A stretch of 58,420 nt of DNA from IMG/VR virus record IMGVR_UViG_3300012936_000015, positions 1-58,420 of that record; one strand, given 5' to 3'. This document shows, in pieces, positions 23,818 through 34,315 of this stretch. The notes under the pieces were generated by a model, which was not told the origin of the DNA, did no database searches, and saw only the letters and a program-made list of their open reading frames with translations. Positions within the stretch are counted from its first letter, which is position 1. Each line of letters starts with the position of its first letter. The position numbers and the translations under genes are program-made. Origin of the DNA: a virus.

Positions 23818-24585
23818 TTACATGTTAAAATTTAGTAGATAAGGATTGGTGTTCTGCTGCTGATTATATTGACTCAATGATGTTGGCATTGTAGGTTGCA
23901 TACTTTGTATTTGTTGATTAGCCATCTGAACACTAGAAGGATTAAGCGACATCATACTAGTCGGAGGAGTAATATTACTTCTATAATTACCTTGAAAGTT
24001 TAACCCTGACAAATCAGTAGTGGCTTGGTCTGCTTTGCTAAATAGTGGAGTAAACTCTGAAGCTGCCATACCACCAAGTTTGATGGTGCTATCTATCCCT
24101 TGCTGTATCATTTTAGTACGAGTCGCTGCCGCATCTGCCGCTCTTTCTACATTACCTTGGTATTGACCTAAATCTAAAGCAACTTTAGCGTCTCTCAAAG
24201 CCATTTCTTCTTCTACCGTAGCTCTCTCTAATTCTTGCAGAGCACCAATTTGTTGATTTTGAATGTTTTGCTCTTGTGCTTGCTGAGCCTGTAAAACCTT
24301 TCCCGCAGTAGCCGCACCACCTCTTTCATCACCCTCTACCGCTTGTTGCATTTGTGCTGTAGAAGCCACAAGGTTTTGTTCTCTTGCTCTTTCATAAGGC
24401 TCCATAGATAAACTTAGCTCTTCCATGTAATTAGTTTCAAGCTTTTTACGAGCATCTTTCATAAATTTAGCCGCATCTCTTTCAGCTTTTGCTTGTATCT
24501 TTTTTTGTTTATTAGCTTGAATAAAACTACTCCCTGCACTTACGGCCGCACCTGCCGCCATTACTATTGTTGTTGCTGCTGCCAT
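23818..24585 (-). CDS. Internal virion protein, T7 gp14-position (255 aa)
   Basis: Begins with a short Ala-rich hydrophobic segment (MAAATTIVMAAGAAVSAGSS), then a long charged coiled coil with Q- and A-rich parts (about 30-160), and ends in a Pro/Gln/Asn-rich tail. This architecture is usual for phage internal proteins that assemble the DNA-ejection channel in the outer membrane. Spacing of 1-9 nt to both neighbours places it in the ejection operon. Confidence 0.65.
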   Translation of the reverse strand: MAAATTIVMAAGAAVSAGSSFIQANKQKKIQAKAERDAAKFMKDARKKLETNYMEELSLSMEPYERAREQNLVASTAQMQQAVEGDERGGAATAGKVLQAQQAQEQNIQNQQIGALQELERATVEEEMALRDAKVALDLGQYQGNVERAADAAATRTKMIQQGIDSTIKLGGMAASEFTPLFSKADQATTDLSGLNFQGNYRSNITPPTSMMSLNPSSVQMANQQIQSMQPTMPTSLSQYNQQQNTNPYLLNFNM

Positions 24586-24586
24586 A

Positions 24587-24997
24587 TTAATATACTTTTA
24601 TCATTTCTTGACTATATTGGTCTCCCGCATTATAACCAAGTTTTTCATAGGTTTTTATTAGTTTCTTATGCCTTAACAAAGCATAGCTATACTTTTTATT
24701 TTGTTTTTTACAAATCTCTCCTAACGTTAAAATTAAAAGGTCTAAAGCCTCTTCTCTTTGAGGTATCTTACGGTATTCTTTGTTTGATATAATCCAATCT
24801 ACCCAACCCACTTTAGAGTTTGTATTATAAACAAAACCTGCACAAACAGGTATATCTTTGTCCCAAACCATTACTCCCCCCGTCCCATTCTCAGGTAAAA
24901 AATCTCTTTGCGGAGGAGTCCACTTCCATTGTTTCCACCAAGGAACTAATATATTATCATAGTCCTCTGTTTTGAGTGGTGTTAAATTTAATTCCAT
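24587..24997 (-). CDS. GNAT-like protein, T7 gp13-position (136 aa)
   Basis: GGVMVWDKDIPVCAGFVYN, WVDWIISNKEYRK and an adjacent helix fit the GNAT fold, although the usual Q/R-x-x-G-x-G acetyl-CoA loop is degenerate. T7 gp13 has 138 residues and is likewise followed by gp14, gp15 and gp16. It could be a structural GNAT relic needed for assembly of the ejection proteins. It is preceded by a -7 box at 25005-25012 only 8 nt before the ATG. Confidence 0.6.
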   Translation of the reverse strand: MELNLTPLKTEDYDNILVPWWKQWKWTPPQRDFLPENGTGGVMVWDKDIPVCAGFVYNTNSKVGWVDWIISNKEYRKIPQREEALDLLILTLGEICKKQNKKYSYALLRHKKLIKTYEKLGYNAGDQYSQEMIKVY

Positions 24998-25004
24998 TTC
25001 ACTA

Positions 25005-25012
25005 CAAAGATA
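25005..25012 (-). promoter_or_regulatory. Late-arm -7 box before the ejection genes
   Basis: Read on the minus strand this is TATCTTTG, an exact TAnnTTTG box, after a T-rich run. No TTTG is visible 19-21 nt upstream. The ATG at 24997 would leave almost no leader. Confidence 0.45.
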
Positions 25013-25035
25013 ATAAAAAATAAAGATAAGTTTTA

Positions 25036-25968
25036 TTATGGGTTGCTTTTCATTACCTCTGAGCCTATAGAAAATAATTCTACCGCACTAGAAGTAGTAA
25101 TTGATAATGTTATTTCTGCATAGTCTCCTAACAAACCATAAGATTCAACTTGTGTGTTTTTTACAAGAGTCAACATATTAATTAAATCCGCCCCAACTAT
25201 ACTAGAGGCCGGAGAAGAAGTACCGGGTGAAATATCAACTTCTATCATAGGTTGACCTACAAAAGGTGAATCAGGTGGAACGGGAGGTGTAGCAGAGTAA
25301 TCATTATTTACACCTATAGCTGTTATAACTCCTGTCCAAAATGAAAAAGATATATTACCCGCTACAATGTTAGATGTAATAGTAAGGTCTCCTACTGCTG
25401 CTAAGGGTGATATTTCAAAACCTAAAGGAAAATTTATTCGGTAATTAGTACCCCCTAAAGATTCAACATTTCCTATTGGAAAAGTACCTATACCCGACAC
25501 TCCCCTTGAATTTATAGCATCACCACCTAACAAGGTCGGAATGGTACTTAAACCAACGTTAGAGTTGGTAACATTGGGGTTATATATATAACTATACATG
25601 TGACCTTCTTTGCTTGACACCCACTCTTGGTCACCATTTATTGTTTCATTAAAATTAGTAGTATGAGGAGTTGATTCAAGATTAGAAACGATAGATGTAC
25701 CCCAACCCACCCCGGTAGTACCTATTAAGTTTATAGATTTAAAAACTTTAGTTTCTAAACTAGACTCATTTAATACTGTAGTTACACTACTTGCAAACTG
25801 TTGACCATAAAAATTAGCACGCAAAGGGTTTGTGTTATGCCTATACAAATCACCACCCTTAAAAGTATATAAATAATTATTACTGCCCTGTATCCATTCG
25901 GGAACAAAGCTATAAAAAGAAGGCCACCCTTTTACTCCTTCGCTATATGTTAATGTGTATGTTGCCAT
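25036..25968 (-). CDS. Putative fibre or adhesin protein (310 aa)
   Basis: Beta-rich, Ser/Thr/Gly/Asn-rich composition, no signal peptide or TM, with PSFVPEW-like aromatic start (GVKGWPSFYSFVPEW) and repeated short strands. It lies between the muzzle/fibre group and the ejection genes. The opening MATYTLTYSEGVKGWPSFYS is one I associate with marine phage virion proteins, but no named family can be given. Receptor-binding or baseplate-associated role is inferred from composition and position. Confidence 0.55.
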   Translation of the reverse strand: MATYTLTYSEGVKGWPSFYSFVPEWIQGSNNYLYTFKGGDLYRHNTNPLRANFYGQQFASSVTTVLNESSLETKVFKSINLIGTTGVGWGTSIVSNLESTPHTTNFNETINGDQEWVSSKEGHMYSYIYNPNVTNSNVGLSTIPTLLGGDAINSRGVSGIGTFPIGNVESLGGTNYRINFPLGFEISPLAAVGDLTITSNIVAGNISFSFWTGVITAIGVNNDYSATPPVPPDSPFVGQPMIEVDISPGTSSPASSIVGADLINMLTLVKNTQVESYGLLGDYAEITLSITTSSAVELFSIGSEVMKSNP

Positions 25969-25978
25969 AGTTTATTTT

Positions 25979-27382
25979 TTATTCATCTTCACATCTTACT
26001 ATTCTAGTTATTATTCCATGATTATCAATTTGTATCAAAGCAGTAGAAGATTCAGTGTCATAGTTCAAATCCACCTGATTACTAGTTCCAGGGAAAGTAA
26101 GGTCTATAGTTTTGTATTGATTTCCGTTTGTTATGTTCCCCGGATTTAAACCTAAAACTAAACTTACTTTGTACCATTGATATTTATTTGTACCACCCGT
26201 AGGATTAACCCCTGCCACTGCACCTTCATTCCACCTAAATTCTGAATTAGTTGGGTTTGGATTCATATAAGCAAAAGAATTAATTGCTAAAACATTATTT
26301 CCATAATTAGATTGCACATAAGCACCTATACCGCCTTCATATATAGAAACGCTTTCTGCCGCATTAAAAGTACTTACCATCCATAAAGTGTTTTGATAAT
26401 TAATAGTAGTCCCCGTACAACTAGGTGTTAAAGCACCATCGTTTGTTTCTAATAATAACTGACTCATATTAAAACCTTGAGGTGTTTGTGGGCATACAAT
26501 AGTAAATTCAAAACCTGTGTTATTATAACCACCTGCAAAATTTACCTCTACCTGTTGATTAAAAGATTGAGTTTTACATACAGGAATACAAAAAGTACCT
26601 ATTCGCAAGTCACAAGCTGCTACACCTGTGTTAGCTTGAACAACACCCGCTCCATCTAATCCCATAACAGCCATTTCGGTTACAGTATCATCACCCCTAC
26701 CACTACTAGCATTGTAATTACTTATTTCTATTTGCTGTGAAGAACCGGTAGGTAAAAACTGTGCTGTTGCATCATCCCATTCTTGAACATCAAAAACAGT
26801 AGAATCAGGTGACGCAGCATTATTAGAAATCGGAGGGGCAGGATAAGTGCCTATATTCCAACTACTAGATATACAACCCGGACTACCACTACCGGTCAAA
26901 CCCGCAAAATTAGTTGTATAATTACCCATAGTACCCACAAAAACTAAATTGTCATACACATTAGTGCTACCACTTGTATTATTATTAGCTGCATATCCAT
27001 TAAACTGCGCTACACCTTCTGCTATTATCTGTCCTTCAAACTTACACGCTATAGCATCAGGTTGGTTATCGGGGTCTATAGTTACTAAACACACCCCTTG
27101 ACCTACACCAAGGTCCGCATTTACTTTGTAAAGATTTGTAATCTGTGGGTCTACATTATAAACCGTACCACAAACAATAGTTGCAGGCTCACAAGTAGGG
27201 CAATTTAAACCCGGTCCTAAAGAGCATACACCTCCTGCTGCATTAGTTAAGTATCTAACAGTAACACCGTTTGAATAATATCCTTGTGGAGCACATGTAG
27301 TAAGTGCCGCATCTGTCCACACACCGGAAGCATACTCAAAGTTGTCTGTATTTATAAAATAAGGTCCAATAGTTGCAGGCAT
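25979..27382 (-). CDS. Putative tail fibre/receptor-binding protein (467 aa)
   Basis: Starts MPATIGPYFINTDNFEYASG, and the N-terminal 80 residues have WTDAALTTCAPQGYYSNGVTVR and a CPTC pair. The rest is beta-rich, low in Lys, rich in Gly, Asn and Thr, and has many Cys (CISSS, CDLRIGTFCIPVC). Extracellular virion fibres often look this way. It follows the muzzle-type protein by 31 nt. Function inferred. Confidence 0.55.
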   Translation of the reverse strand: MPATIGPYFINTDNFEYASGVWTDAALTTCAPQGYYSNGVTVRYLTNAAGGVCSLGPGLNCPTCEPATIVCGTVYNVDPQITNLYKVNADLGVGQGVCLVTIDPDNQPDAIACKFEGQIIAEGVAQFNGYAANNNTSGSTNVYDNLVFVGTMGNYTTNFAGLTGSGSPGCISSSWNIGTYPAPPISNNAASPDSTVFDVQEWDDATAQFLPTGSSQQIEISNYNASSGRGDDTVTEMAVMGLDGAGVVQANTGVAACDLRIGTFCIPVCKTQSFNQQVEVNFAGGYNNTGFEFTIVCPQTPQGFNMSQLLLETNDGALTPSCTGTTINYQNTLWMVSTFNAAESVSIYEGGIGAYVQSNYGNNVLAINSFAYMNPNPTNSEFRWNEGAVAGVNPTGGTNKYQWYKVSLVLGLNPGNITNGNQYKTIDLTFPGTSNQVDLNYDTESSTALIQIDNHGIITRIVRCEDE

Positions 27383-27413
27383 AATTAATTATTTTTTTTT
27401 GTTAATATTATAT

Positions 27414-30400
27414 TTAAGTACATACATTACAATTATTTAGTATTATTGAGACTAAATTTTCATATCCGGCTAAAACTGTGGGGTAAGCTCCGGCCGCACT
27501 TACACATATAGTTACCGGAACCCCTGGAGTTAAAGCTTGTGTTTGAGTTACCCCCGAAGTGTCAGTATAAGTAAAGCTAATCAAAGCTCCATTTCCTGTG
27601 TTCTGAACACTATTTGTAGATATAGTGTATGAAGAAGTTTGTGCTGCCGGACAAGCGCATTGACAACACACTTGGTCTATATTTGCAGGGTCTTCAGTAG
27701 CGGAAGGAAAGTGACATAACTCTACAGCAGTGGAAACCCTATAATCATATATTAGATATAAGACCTCTTGCCCTCCACCTCCTGCCGCAGCAGGCATAGT
27801 GCCCGTTACGCTATTTACAACTTCAGATGGTGTAGTAACAGTAGGATTTAAAGCAGGATATGTTGCATTAGCTAAAAGGTTCTGAACTCCCGCATAATTA
27901 CTGCAGTTAAAAGTAGGTCCTAAACCCGCAGTGTTTAATCTAAAAAACCCTAACCTATGTCTTGTAGTGTCAAACACAAAATTATCTGTAGATAAAACCT
28001 GTGTAGAGCGCACAGTAATAGTAGAACCATCCGTGGGAAATTGGTCTTCACCCTGAAAACCTGTTAAAGGGTCACATAAAGAAACAACATAAGCTCCCAC
28101 GTTTCCTAATAAACCATTCGGCATATTAAGTAAGAAATCCGGAGTAGTGCTATTGTCAGGAAACACCGGAGACACAAAAGAACCGGCTGTATAAGTTAAT
28201 TGATTATGAACTCTTTCAGGAGAAGGTATTGCATATTGAGGAGAGTTAACAACTAATCTTCTAATAACTAATTCTGTAGGAACAGGACACTGAACCACAA
28301 ACGTAACGTTAAGAGCAGTGGTGTCAAAAAAAGCTATACTTGCAGTAGTGGGGTTTTGAGTAGATTTAGTAAACGATAAAAAATTAGTACCAACAGCAAC
28401 ATAATTAACACCATTATAAGTTGCTGTTATTACATCTACAATAGTTTCAGTTTCCACTGTTACCACCCCTACTGTTGTTCCTAATTCCACGTCAAATACA
28501 ATAGTGGTTGTGTTAAATTGATAATTAAACGTTGCACCACAAGCAATGGGAGGAACTTCACTTGGCAAATTTCTATCAATATTACTAAACACATATTCGC
28601 TCATGTATGGGTCATATCCTCCTAATTTTATTTCATTAGATTCTGCTATAAACAAATCTCTAAAGAAACTTCTCATACCATATTCTGAAATAACTTCTAA
28701 CTGTTCTGTACTATGACTCCCCCCCTGTAGTTTGATTATAGCTCCTCTTTTTTCATCACTAAAAAATTTATTGTAACCATACTCAGCATAGCTTTCGGGG
28801 TTTTTACTTATACCATATTCTTCTAACCTTGCTATTTGTGTTCCTAAAACCACAGGTGTAGCCGTTACAGCACCACCACCCGTTGAATCAGATAATAAAT
28901 TTTTACCTGATAACACATAAGAAATTTTATCTTCTTGTAATACAAGAATATCACTTTTTCTACCTACTAATTTTTGAACAGGACCAAATGAATCTTCAAG
29001 AGGTTTAAAATTAAGAAGACCTAAGTTAAACTCATTTAACTTGTTTATATTACTAAAATCATTGTAAACCCCGCTGTAAGTTAAATCTGCATATCTTTCT
29101 GCTCTACCATAGTCTTGTGAAGCAGTAGATGTTACCCTATTACCTAACGCGAAAGAATCTCCTTTTGCTGAGTCTCTAATGGTATAACTTTCACAACCAT
29201 TACCAAAACAATAACAATTATAATTACTTAATAAAATTAACGCAGGGGTTCCTGCTGCTATATCTTGGTCTTGGTCTCCTGGAGCAGTTCCGGATAAATG
29301 ATTACCATTAGCCCCTATAGGGTAGTTATCTGCACCTTCAAACCAAACATCCGGCAAGCCATCAGTAGGGATGGTTTCAAAAATTAATAAATTTACCGCT
29401 CTAAAAATAGTTATTTCACCTGAAACTTTTGACTTAGCCTTGTCAGTTGTTCCACAAGCTTCAGTTCCACTAATTAAAAATCTTATGTTTTGGTTACCTG
29501 AATCCTCAAACCATTGATAATAATTAACACACTCTTCTCCGTTACCATTTAAAGCATCTATATTATTTGTGGTAATATTTATATATGTATTACTTATATC
29601 ACATGCTCCATCATTACCTACAAAAGCTTCACCTGAATTTTCTTCTATAATGTTCCCAATATTTTCAGAGTTCCACCAATCAATAACAGTAGCATAAGTA
29701 TCTCCTACAATAAAATCACTTGGTTCATATTTATATGTTCTACGCTCACAGTAGCCTCCACCACCCCACTTTCCTCTTCTTTCGAATTCTAACCTTATAC
29801 GAACTCGTGTACCCGCGGGCAGTTCCAATGGTGCTCCATAGGTATTTGTAGTTGCATCAAAAGCATTAAATGCAGAAGGGCCTAGTTTTAAAACAGGACA
29901 TCCTGAACCGCTTCTTGTTTTTGATTGCCAACCCGTAGTGGTTATAGCATCTGCAGGAATATCTAAATTAACACCACTTGCTTTAATTTTCATATATACA
30001 CCTGCCGGAGCATCCGTAGAAGGACCTGAAGGGTCAGCAGGGTCTATAGGTATTTTAATAAATCCTTCTGGTTGAGATTTTTTTTCTAAAACTGTTAAGT
30101 ATTTACAAGAATTTATAGGACCGGACATATCTGCTTTAACTACCAAACGAGTACCATCTTCTACTTTTCGTGCATTTTCTCCTTCTAATAAAATATACGC
30201 ATCTGCTGAACCGGTAGCTTGAAACACTTGATTTGCAAAAATTGTTTCGTACGTAGTCCCCGATGGTTTAATGCAAAACTTATAACTTTGTGCCCACCAA
30301 GGAGCTATTTGTGAAGTTGGTATTTCGACACGTATTCTGTTTTGAGTATCACTTGAACTACATCCAATATGCACAGCATTATTTAAACTTGTAAAAGCTG

Positions 30401-32309
30401 TAGTTGCTCTTTTAAAAGCATCCATATAAACTATACCAACCTCATATCCCCGATTACTATGTAAACTAGGTGGGGCTGCAGGTGTTGTATAAAACACTTC
30501 AACTTCTTTTATTCTATAGTAATGTAAATAAGACTTGGAATCATCAGTGGTGTCATTAGGGGTTTGACAATATCTAATAGCAGGAAATGTAAAAATTAAA
30601 GAATCTCCCAACGCAGATACTTGTATGCCCTGCCCATAAGCATCTACTCCATAATCTACTTTATACAAACCAAAATCAGTAACAAATGGTGGTTGAGCGG
30701 GTTGATAAGGACTTAATGTAGTGGTGAACCCTTCAGGAACTTTTTGATTCCAAAGGTCTGTTAAGCTATTTCCTAAATCAGCAGTAACCATAGGTTGTGC
30801 ACCAAAAGTTCCAATAGCGGTTAAAAAATTAGGATTAGCTGCTAAATCAGCTACACCACCAAAATCAAGAGGTAGTGTGTAATCAAACTCTATTGTAAAG
30901 GGTGTAGGTGGTACGGCTTGAGCAATTGTAGCTTGCGGGTTAGTTGCAGTAGTCCCACCAAGAATCTGCTGATTAAAACCTGACAAACTTTCTATAGAAA
31001 AACTTAACACTGAGCCCGCCAACAAAGTACTTGCAACACTGCTTAAATCTAAAGTAAACTGAGCGTTTGCAACAGTTTCAGGTGCGGGGCCAATATTATA
31101 AGTAAAAGGACCAAAACTAGCACCCGTAGTTAAGTCTGCCTCTCCTATATCATCAGATTGAACAGAACACTGATAGTCAATTCGAGTTTCAGGAGAGTTT
31201 GGTTCATCTGCATTTTTTAAATCATAGTTTTCAACATAGTTTCCATAAACCAATCTATTACCCATTATAGTTTGCGCCTTAGCAAACCTAGGCACGTTAT
31301 CATATAATCTTAATATTTCTGAATCGGGTAAAACAGTAAGTATCTTGCTAGTATCAAACTGTCTGCTTAAAAATATATTATCAGCTATATTGTCTTTGCT
31401 GATTCTTTCCATTATTTTTATTATGCTATTATCATTATCTTTCCATAACAATTCAATACCTGTAACCAATTCGCTTCCCGTGTTAAAGGTTATATTAGCA
31501 AGATTAAAATTATTTATCATTCCCTCATTTAAAAAACTTTGAGGACTAAAAGCAAATGATTTAGGAATAAAAGCAGGGTTGCTAAATTGTGAAGTAGCTG
31601 AATATTCACCATCAGCATAACGATACCTATATGCAAAAGAAATAAACCTTTCTTCTAAAAAATCTATTTCATCAGGGCCACTAGATAATGAAACTGTTGG
31701 TGCATAAGTAGGAGGTTTTTTGATAACTCTTATTTCTTCAGCAGAAAAATTATCTGTACTTATTACGTTACCCCCCGAAATTGTTGGCGCACCATAAGCT
31801 CTATTTACATTAATACATCTTGGAGGGTTTCTATCATCTGTCCATAAAAGTAAATCATCTACTAAATTTACTCCTGTAATTACAAATTGAGGATTAAAAT
31901 TTAAAGTGCTCCTATTAGCTGTTCCCTCTTGAACGCTAACCAAGTGGTAAGATATTTGTCCCGTGTTATCGTTAAAAGATACAACCAAATCTAATATGGT
32001 GGTTGTTACAACCCCCCCACCTACTGCTCCCGTAAATGCCGGGTCATGAACAAACCAATAAATAGTTTCGCTTTCATTATCAGGGATAGAACCTATACAT
32101 ACTGCACTGTCAGAAAGTTCTGTATTGTTAAACTGAAGAGTAGTAATTTTAGTATTACCCCTAGTTATTTCTATTGAACCAATTTCGGTATCTTCTGTAG
32201 AACCTAAACGCAAATTTTGAGCGTCTACATATTCTCCGGGTGGCAGTAAACGTTCATCTACCGACTTATTCATTTTACCTGCCGCAAATGTTCTTTTTAC
32301 CTGTACCAT
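27414..32309 (-). CDS. Muzzle/tail stabilisation protein (1631 aa)
   Basis: The start, MNKSVDERLLPPGEYVDAQN then LRLGSTEDTEIGSIE and RGNTKI, is a conserved opening of large tail proteins annotated as stabilisation or muzzle proteins in crAss-like and marine Bacteroidota phages. The body is beta-rich with KYLTVLEKK, FFRDLFIAES and Cys pairs, and the C-terminal region has CCQCACPAAQ and ends in CNVCT. It should form the distal tail tube or nozzle below the ring proteins, the counterpart of T7 gp12. Overlaps the upstream ring protein by one base. Confidence 0.75.
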   Translation of the reverse strand: MVQVKRTFAAGKMNKSVDERLLPPGEYVDAQNLRLGSTEDTEIGSIEITRGNTKITTLQFNNTELSDSAVCIGSIPDNESETIYWFVHDPAFTGAVGGGVVTTTILDLVVSFNDNTGQISYHLVSVQEGTANRSTLNFNPQFVITGVNLVDDLLLWTDDRNPPRCINVNRAYGAPTISGGNVISTDNFSAEEIRVIKKPPTYAPTVSLSSGPDEIDFLEERFISFAYRYRYADGEYSATSQFSNPAFIPKSFAFSPQSFLNEGMINNFNLANITFNTGSELVTGIELLWKDNDNSIIKIMERISKDNIADNIFLSRQFDTSKILTVLPDSEILRLYDNVPRFAKAQTIMGNRLVYGNYVENYDLKNADEPNSPETRIDYQCSVQSDDIGEADLTTGASFGPFTYNIGPAPETVANAQFTLDLSSVASTLLAGSVLSFSIESLSGFNQQILGGTTATNPQATIAQAVPPTPFTIEFDYTLPLDFGGVADLAANPNFLTAIGTFGAQPMVTADLGNSLTDLWNQKVPEGFTTTLSPYQPAQPPFVTDFGLYKVDYGVDAYGQGIQVSALGDSLIFTFPAIRYCQTPNDTTDDSKSYLHYYRIKEVEVFYTTPAAPPSLHSNRGYEVGIVYMDAFKRATTAFTSLNNAVHIGCSSSDTQNRIRVEIPTSQIAPWWAQSYKFCIKPSGTTYETIFANQVFQATGSADAYILLEGENARKVEDGTRLVVKADMSGPINSCKYLTVLEKKSQPEGFIKIPIDPADPSGPSTDAPAGVYMKIKASGVNLDIPADAITTTGWQSKTRSGSGCPVLKLGPSAFNAFDATTNTYGAPLELPAGTRVRIRLEFERRGKWGGGGYCERRTYKYEPSDFIVGDTYATVIDWWNSENIGNIIEENSGEAFVGNDGACDISNTYINITTNNIDALNGNGEECVNYYQWFEDSGNQNIRFLISGTEACGTTDKAKSKVSGEITIFRAVNLLIFETIPTDGLPDVWFEGADNYPIGANGNHLSGTAPGDQDQDIAAGTPALILLSNYNCYCFGNGCESYTIRDSAKGDSFALGNRVTSTASQDYGRAERYADLTYSGVYNDFSNINKLNEFNLGLLNFKPLEDSFGPVQKLVGRKSDILVLQEDKISYVLSGKNLLSDSTGGGAVTATPVVLGTQIARLEEYGISKNPESYAEYGYNKFFSDEKRGAIIKLQGGSHSTEQLEVISEYGMRSFFRDLFIAESNEIKLGGYDPYMSEYVFSNIDRNLPSEVPPIACGATFNYQFNTTTIVFDVELGTTVGVVTVETETIVDVITATYNGVNYVAVGTNFLSFTKSTQNPTTASIAFFDTTALNVTFVVQCPVPTELVIRRLVVNSPQYAIPSPERVHNQLTYTAGSFVSPVFPDNSTTPDFLLNMPNGLLGNVGAYVVSLCDPLTGFQGEDQFPTDGSTITVRSTQVLSTDNFVFDTTRHRLGFFRLNTAGLGPTFNCSNYAGVQNLLANATYPALNPTVTTPSEVVNSVTGTMPAAAGGGGQEVLYLIYDYRVSTAVELCHFPSATEDPANIDQVCCQCACPAAQTSSYTISTNSVQNTGNGALISFTYTDTSGVTQTQALTPGVPVTICVSAAGAYPTVLAGYENLVSIILNNCNVCT

Positions 32310-33232
32310 TATTTAATCCATTTTTCTCTACCTCTTAAATTCATTAAGAGTCTGCCTGAGTGAATATTACTTAGTCTAAGCTTAGCATTTCTCATCAAAG
32401 CACTTTTTCTTTTTCTTTTCCTAGCAACTATATATTCTTGAACACCAAACTTACTTGATAGTATTGCATAATCTATATAAGCATATAAATAATCTTCAAA
32501 CAACTTGTTTACAGAAACTTTTGAGTCATTACCTCCTTCCATTCCATCGGAAATATATTCTAAAACACATTGCTCACCAATCATAGTAGAGTTAAAATTT
32601 ATAACACCTCCCTTTTTATCTATTCTAAATGTAGGATTCATATTAGCTGTTTCTGTGTTTAAGCCATAGCGAGCTCCTATATTATAATCAAAATACCAAC
32701 TACCTTCATAATAATATCCCTCTTGTCCATCAAAAGGATTGTTTTGATTTAGGTATATACTTTTTTTAGTGCCAGATATTCTATCTAAATCTAGGGGAGA
32801 AAATTGTGGACTAAGTATATTACCATCTTGGTCATATAAATAATTACCTTGATTATCTTTTAAATATGCCAAAGCTGTATTAGCTTGTATGTTTTCTGTT
32901 AATGGTCTTAAACAACCATCTTTGTATAAAGATATTCTAACCCAATTTACATAATCAGGAGGTAGTATCATAAAAGCTTGACTATTAACCTCTACTTGTA
33001 ATATTTTAACTTCTTTAAAAGCATCATAGTTTAACTCTTGAATTGCCCTTTTAGCATGAAATAATACTTTATATCTCTCTTCGTTGGACACAAGTGTGTC
33101 ATTATCATTATAGATTAACATATAATTATTAACTATATCAACTAAACTAATATATTGATAAGACCCCCAATTTGTGTCTATAGGAGATGCACCATTATTT
33201 GTATAATATTCTAAGTCTGATATATAAGCCAT
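32309..33232 (-). CDS. Ring/tail connector protein (307 aa)
   Basis: FHAKRAIQELNYDAFKEVKI (about 53), ILPPDYVNWVRISLYKDG (about 88) and VARKRKRKSALMRNAKLRLS near the C terminus are features I associate with crAss-like and marine-phage connector (ring) proteins located between portal and muzzle. The basic C-terminal helix would contact the DNA channel or neighbours. Next to a second connector-like protein at 33235. Confidence 0.65.
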   Translation of the reverse strand: MAYISDLEYYTNNGASPIDTNWGSYQYISLVDIVNNYMLIYNDNDTLVSNEERYKVLFHAKRAIQELNYDAFKEVKILQVEVNSQAFMILPPDYVNWVRISLYKDGCLRPLTENIQANTALAYLKDNQGNYLYDQDGNILSPQFSPLDLDRISGTKKSIYLNQNNPFDGQEGYYYEGSWYFDYNIGARYGLNTETANMNPTFRIDKKGGVINFNSTMIGEQCVLEYISDGMEGGNDSKVSVNKLFEDYLYAYIDYAILSSKFGVQEYIVARKRKRKSALMRNAKLRLSNIHSGRLLMNLRGREKWIK

Positions 33233-33234
33233 AA

Positions 33235-34302
33235 TTATTTAGTTTTTTGTTCATTATCTTCAGCAGCCTCTAAAGCTTGACCATATTGAACCGCTTGAAC
33301 TTCTCTAATTGTAAGTCCTCCATATTGTAAAATTCTTGCTACTAAATCTTGAAAATTATCATCGGGTAACTCAAAATCTTGATAGTCAGCAGCACTCTCG
33401 TTAAATAAAGCTCTACCCGATACTGTCAAATAACTCCAATTAGGTCTTTTAGGGTATCTTATATATTGACAAAATACCATTCCTTTTTCATTTATAGTTT
33501 CAATAGGATATATTTCTGCAGCTTGATTGCCCGAATCTTTATCTCCTCGTAAAACGTATGCAGGGAACTGAGTGTTTGGGGCTGTCAAGTTAGAACCTGT
33601 TAAGTTAAATATTTTTTTCTGACTAACCTTTTCTATTTCTATCAATCCTTTTTTAGAAAATATTTTAAAAGAAGGTAATGTAGCTCCGTTTCTCCATATA
33701 AATAAATCTGATGTATATATTTGCATAGGAGGACCGGGTGTTACAAAAGACATTAAAGTAGATACAGGATATTCTGTAGCAGGGTCTCCTGCAGGTAGTA
33801 AATTAACTACGTAGTCACCAACAGACAATGCGGGACCTGTATCAAATCCAAAGTTTCCTCCTATATTATTACCTTTATCGGGAAAAGCAGTAGGTAAAGA
33901 AGTAACAGAAGCAGCAGGTATATCATATAATAAAGTAGGTAAATAAAACAATTTATTTATAAAATAATAATCATAAGGTAAACTATACAAATTATTTATA
34001 ACATTGCTATTAGCATTAACCGACCAATTTGCCGATTGAGGTTGAAAACTTTGATTAGTCAAAGCTACCGTTTCTGAAAAAATACTAATAGTTTCTTCTA
34101 TGCCTTTTGCAATATCAGGGTAGCCTGTATCTGCTCTTCTAGTTGCTCTCTTTGCGATTTGCATATTATAGTCCATAAACAAATCTTCAAAAATATCTAA
34201 CTGTGCTTGATGAGCAAACAAGTTAAATTCTTGCGGAGTCATATATCCGTAATTATTTTTGTTCAGCAGAGCTAAACACATTTGGTATACTTGGTTAATC
34301 AT
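33235..34302 (-). CDS. Ring/tail connector protein (355 aa)
   Basis: The start, MINQVYQMCLALLNKNNYGY, then MTPQEFNLFAHQAQLDIFED, is a conserved opening of short-tail connector proteins in this phage group. The middle is beta-rich with DYYFINKLFYLP, and the C terminus is helical (FQDLVARILQYGGLTIREVQ). It probably sits between portal and the 307-aa ring protein. A -7 box at 34308-34315 lies 6 nt before the ATG. Confidence 0.65.
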   Translation of the reverse strand: MINQVYQMCLALLNKNNYGYMTPQEFNLFAHQAQLDIFEDLFMDYNMQIAKRATRRADTGYPDIAKGIEETISIFSETVALTNQSFQPQSANWSVNANSNVINNLYSLPYDYYFINKLFYLPTLLYDIPAASVTSLPTAFPDKGNNIGGNFGFDTGPALSVGDYVVNLLPAGDPATEYPVSTLMSFVTPGPPMQIYTSDLFIWRNGATLPSFKIFSKKGLIEIEKVSQKKIFNLTGSNLTAPNTQFPAYVLRGDKDSGNQAAEIYPIETINEKGMVFCQYIRYPKRPNWSYLTVSGRALFNESAADYQDFELPDDNFQDLVARILQYGGLTIREVQAVQYGQALEAAEDNEQKTK

Positions 34303-34307
34303 AAATA

Positions 34308-34315
34308 CAAAGATA
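34308..34315 (-). promoter_or_regulatory. Late-arm -7 box before the ring protein
   Basis: Minus-strand TATCTTTG preceded by a T-run. It is 6 nt from the ATG at 34302, so a transcript from it would be leaderless or nearly so. Confidence 0.45.
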
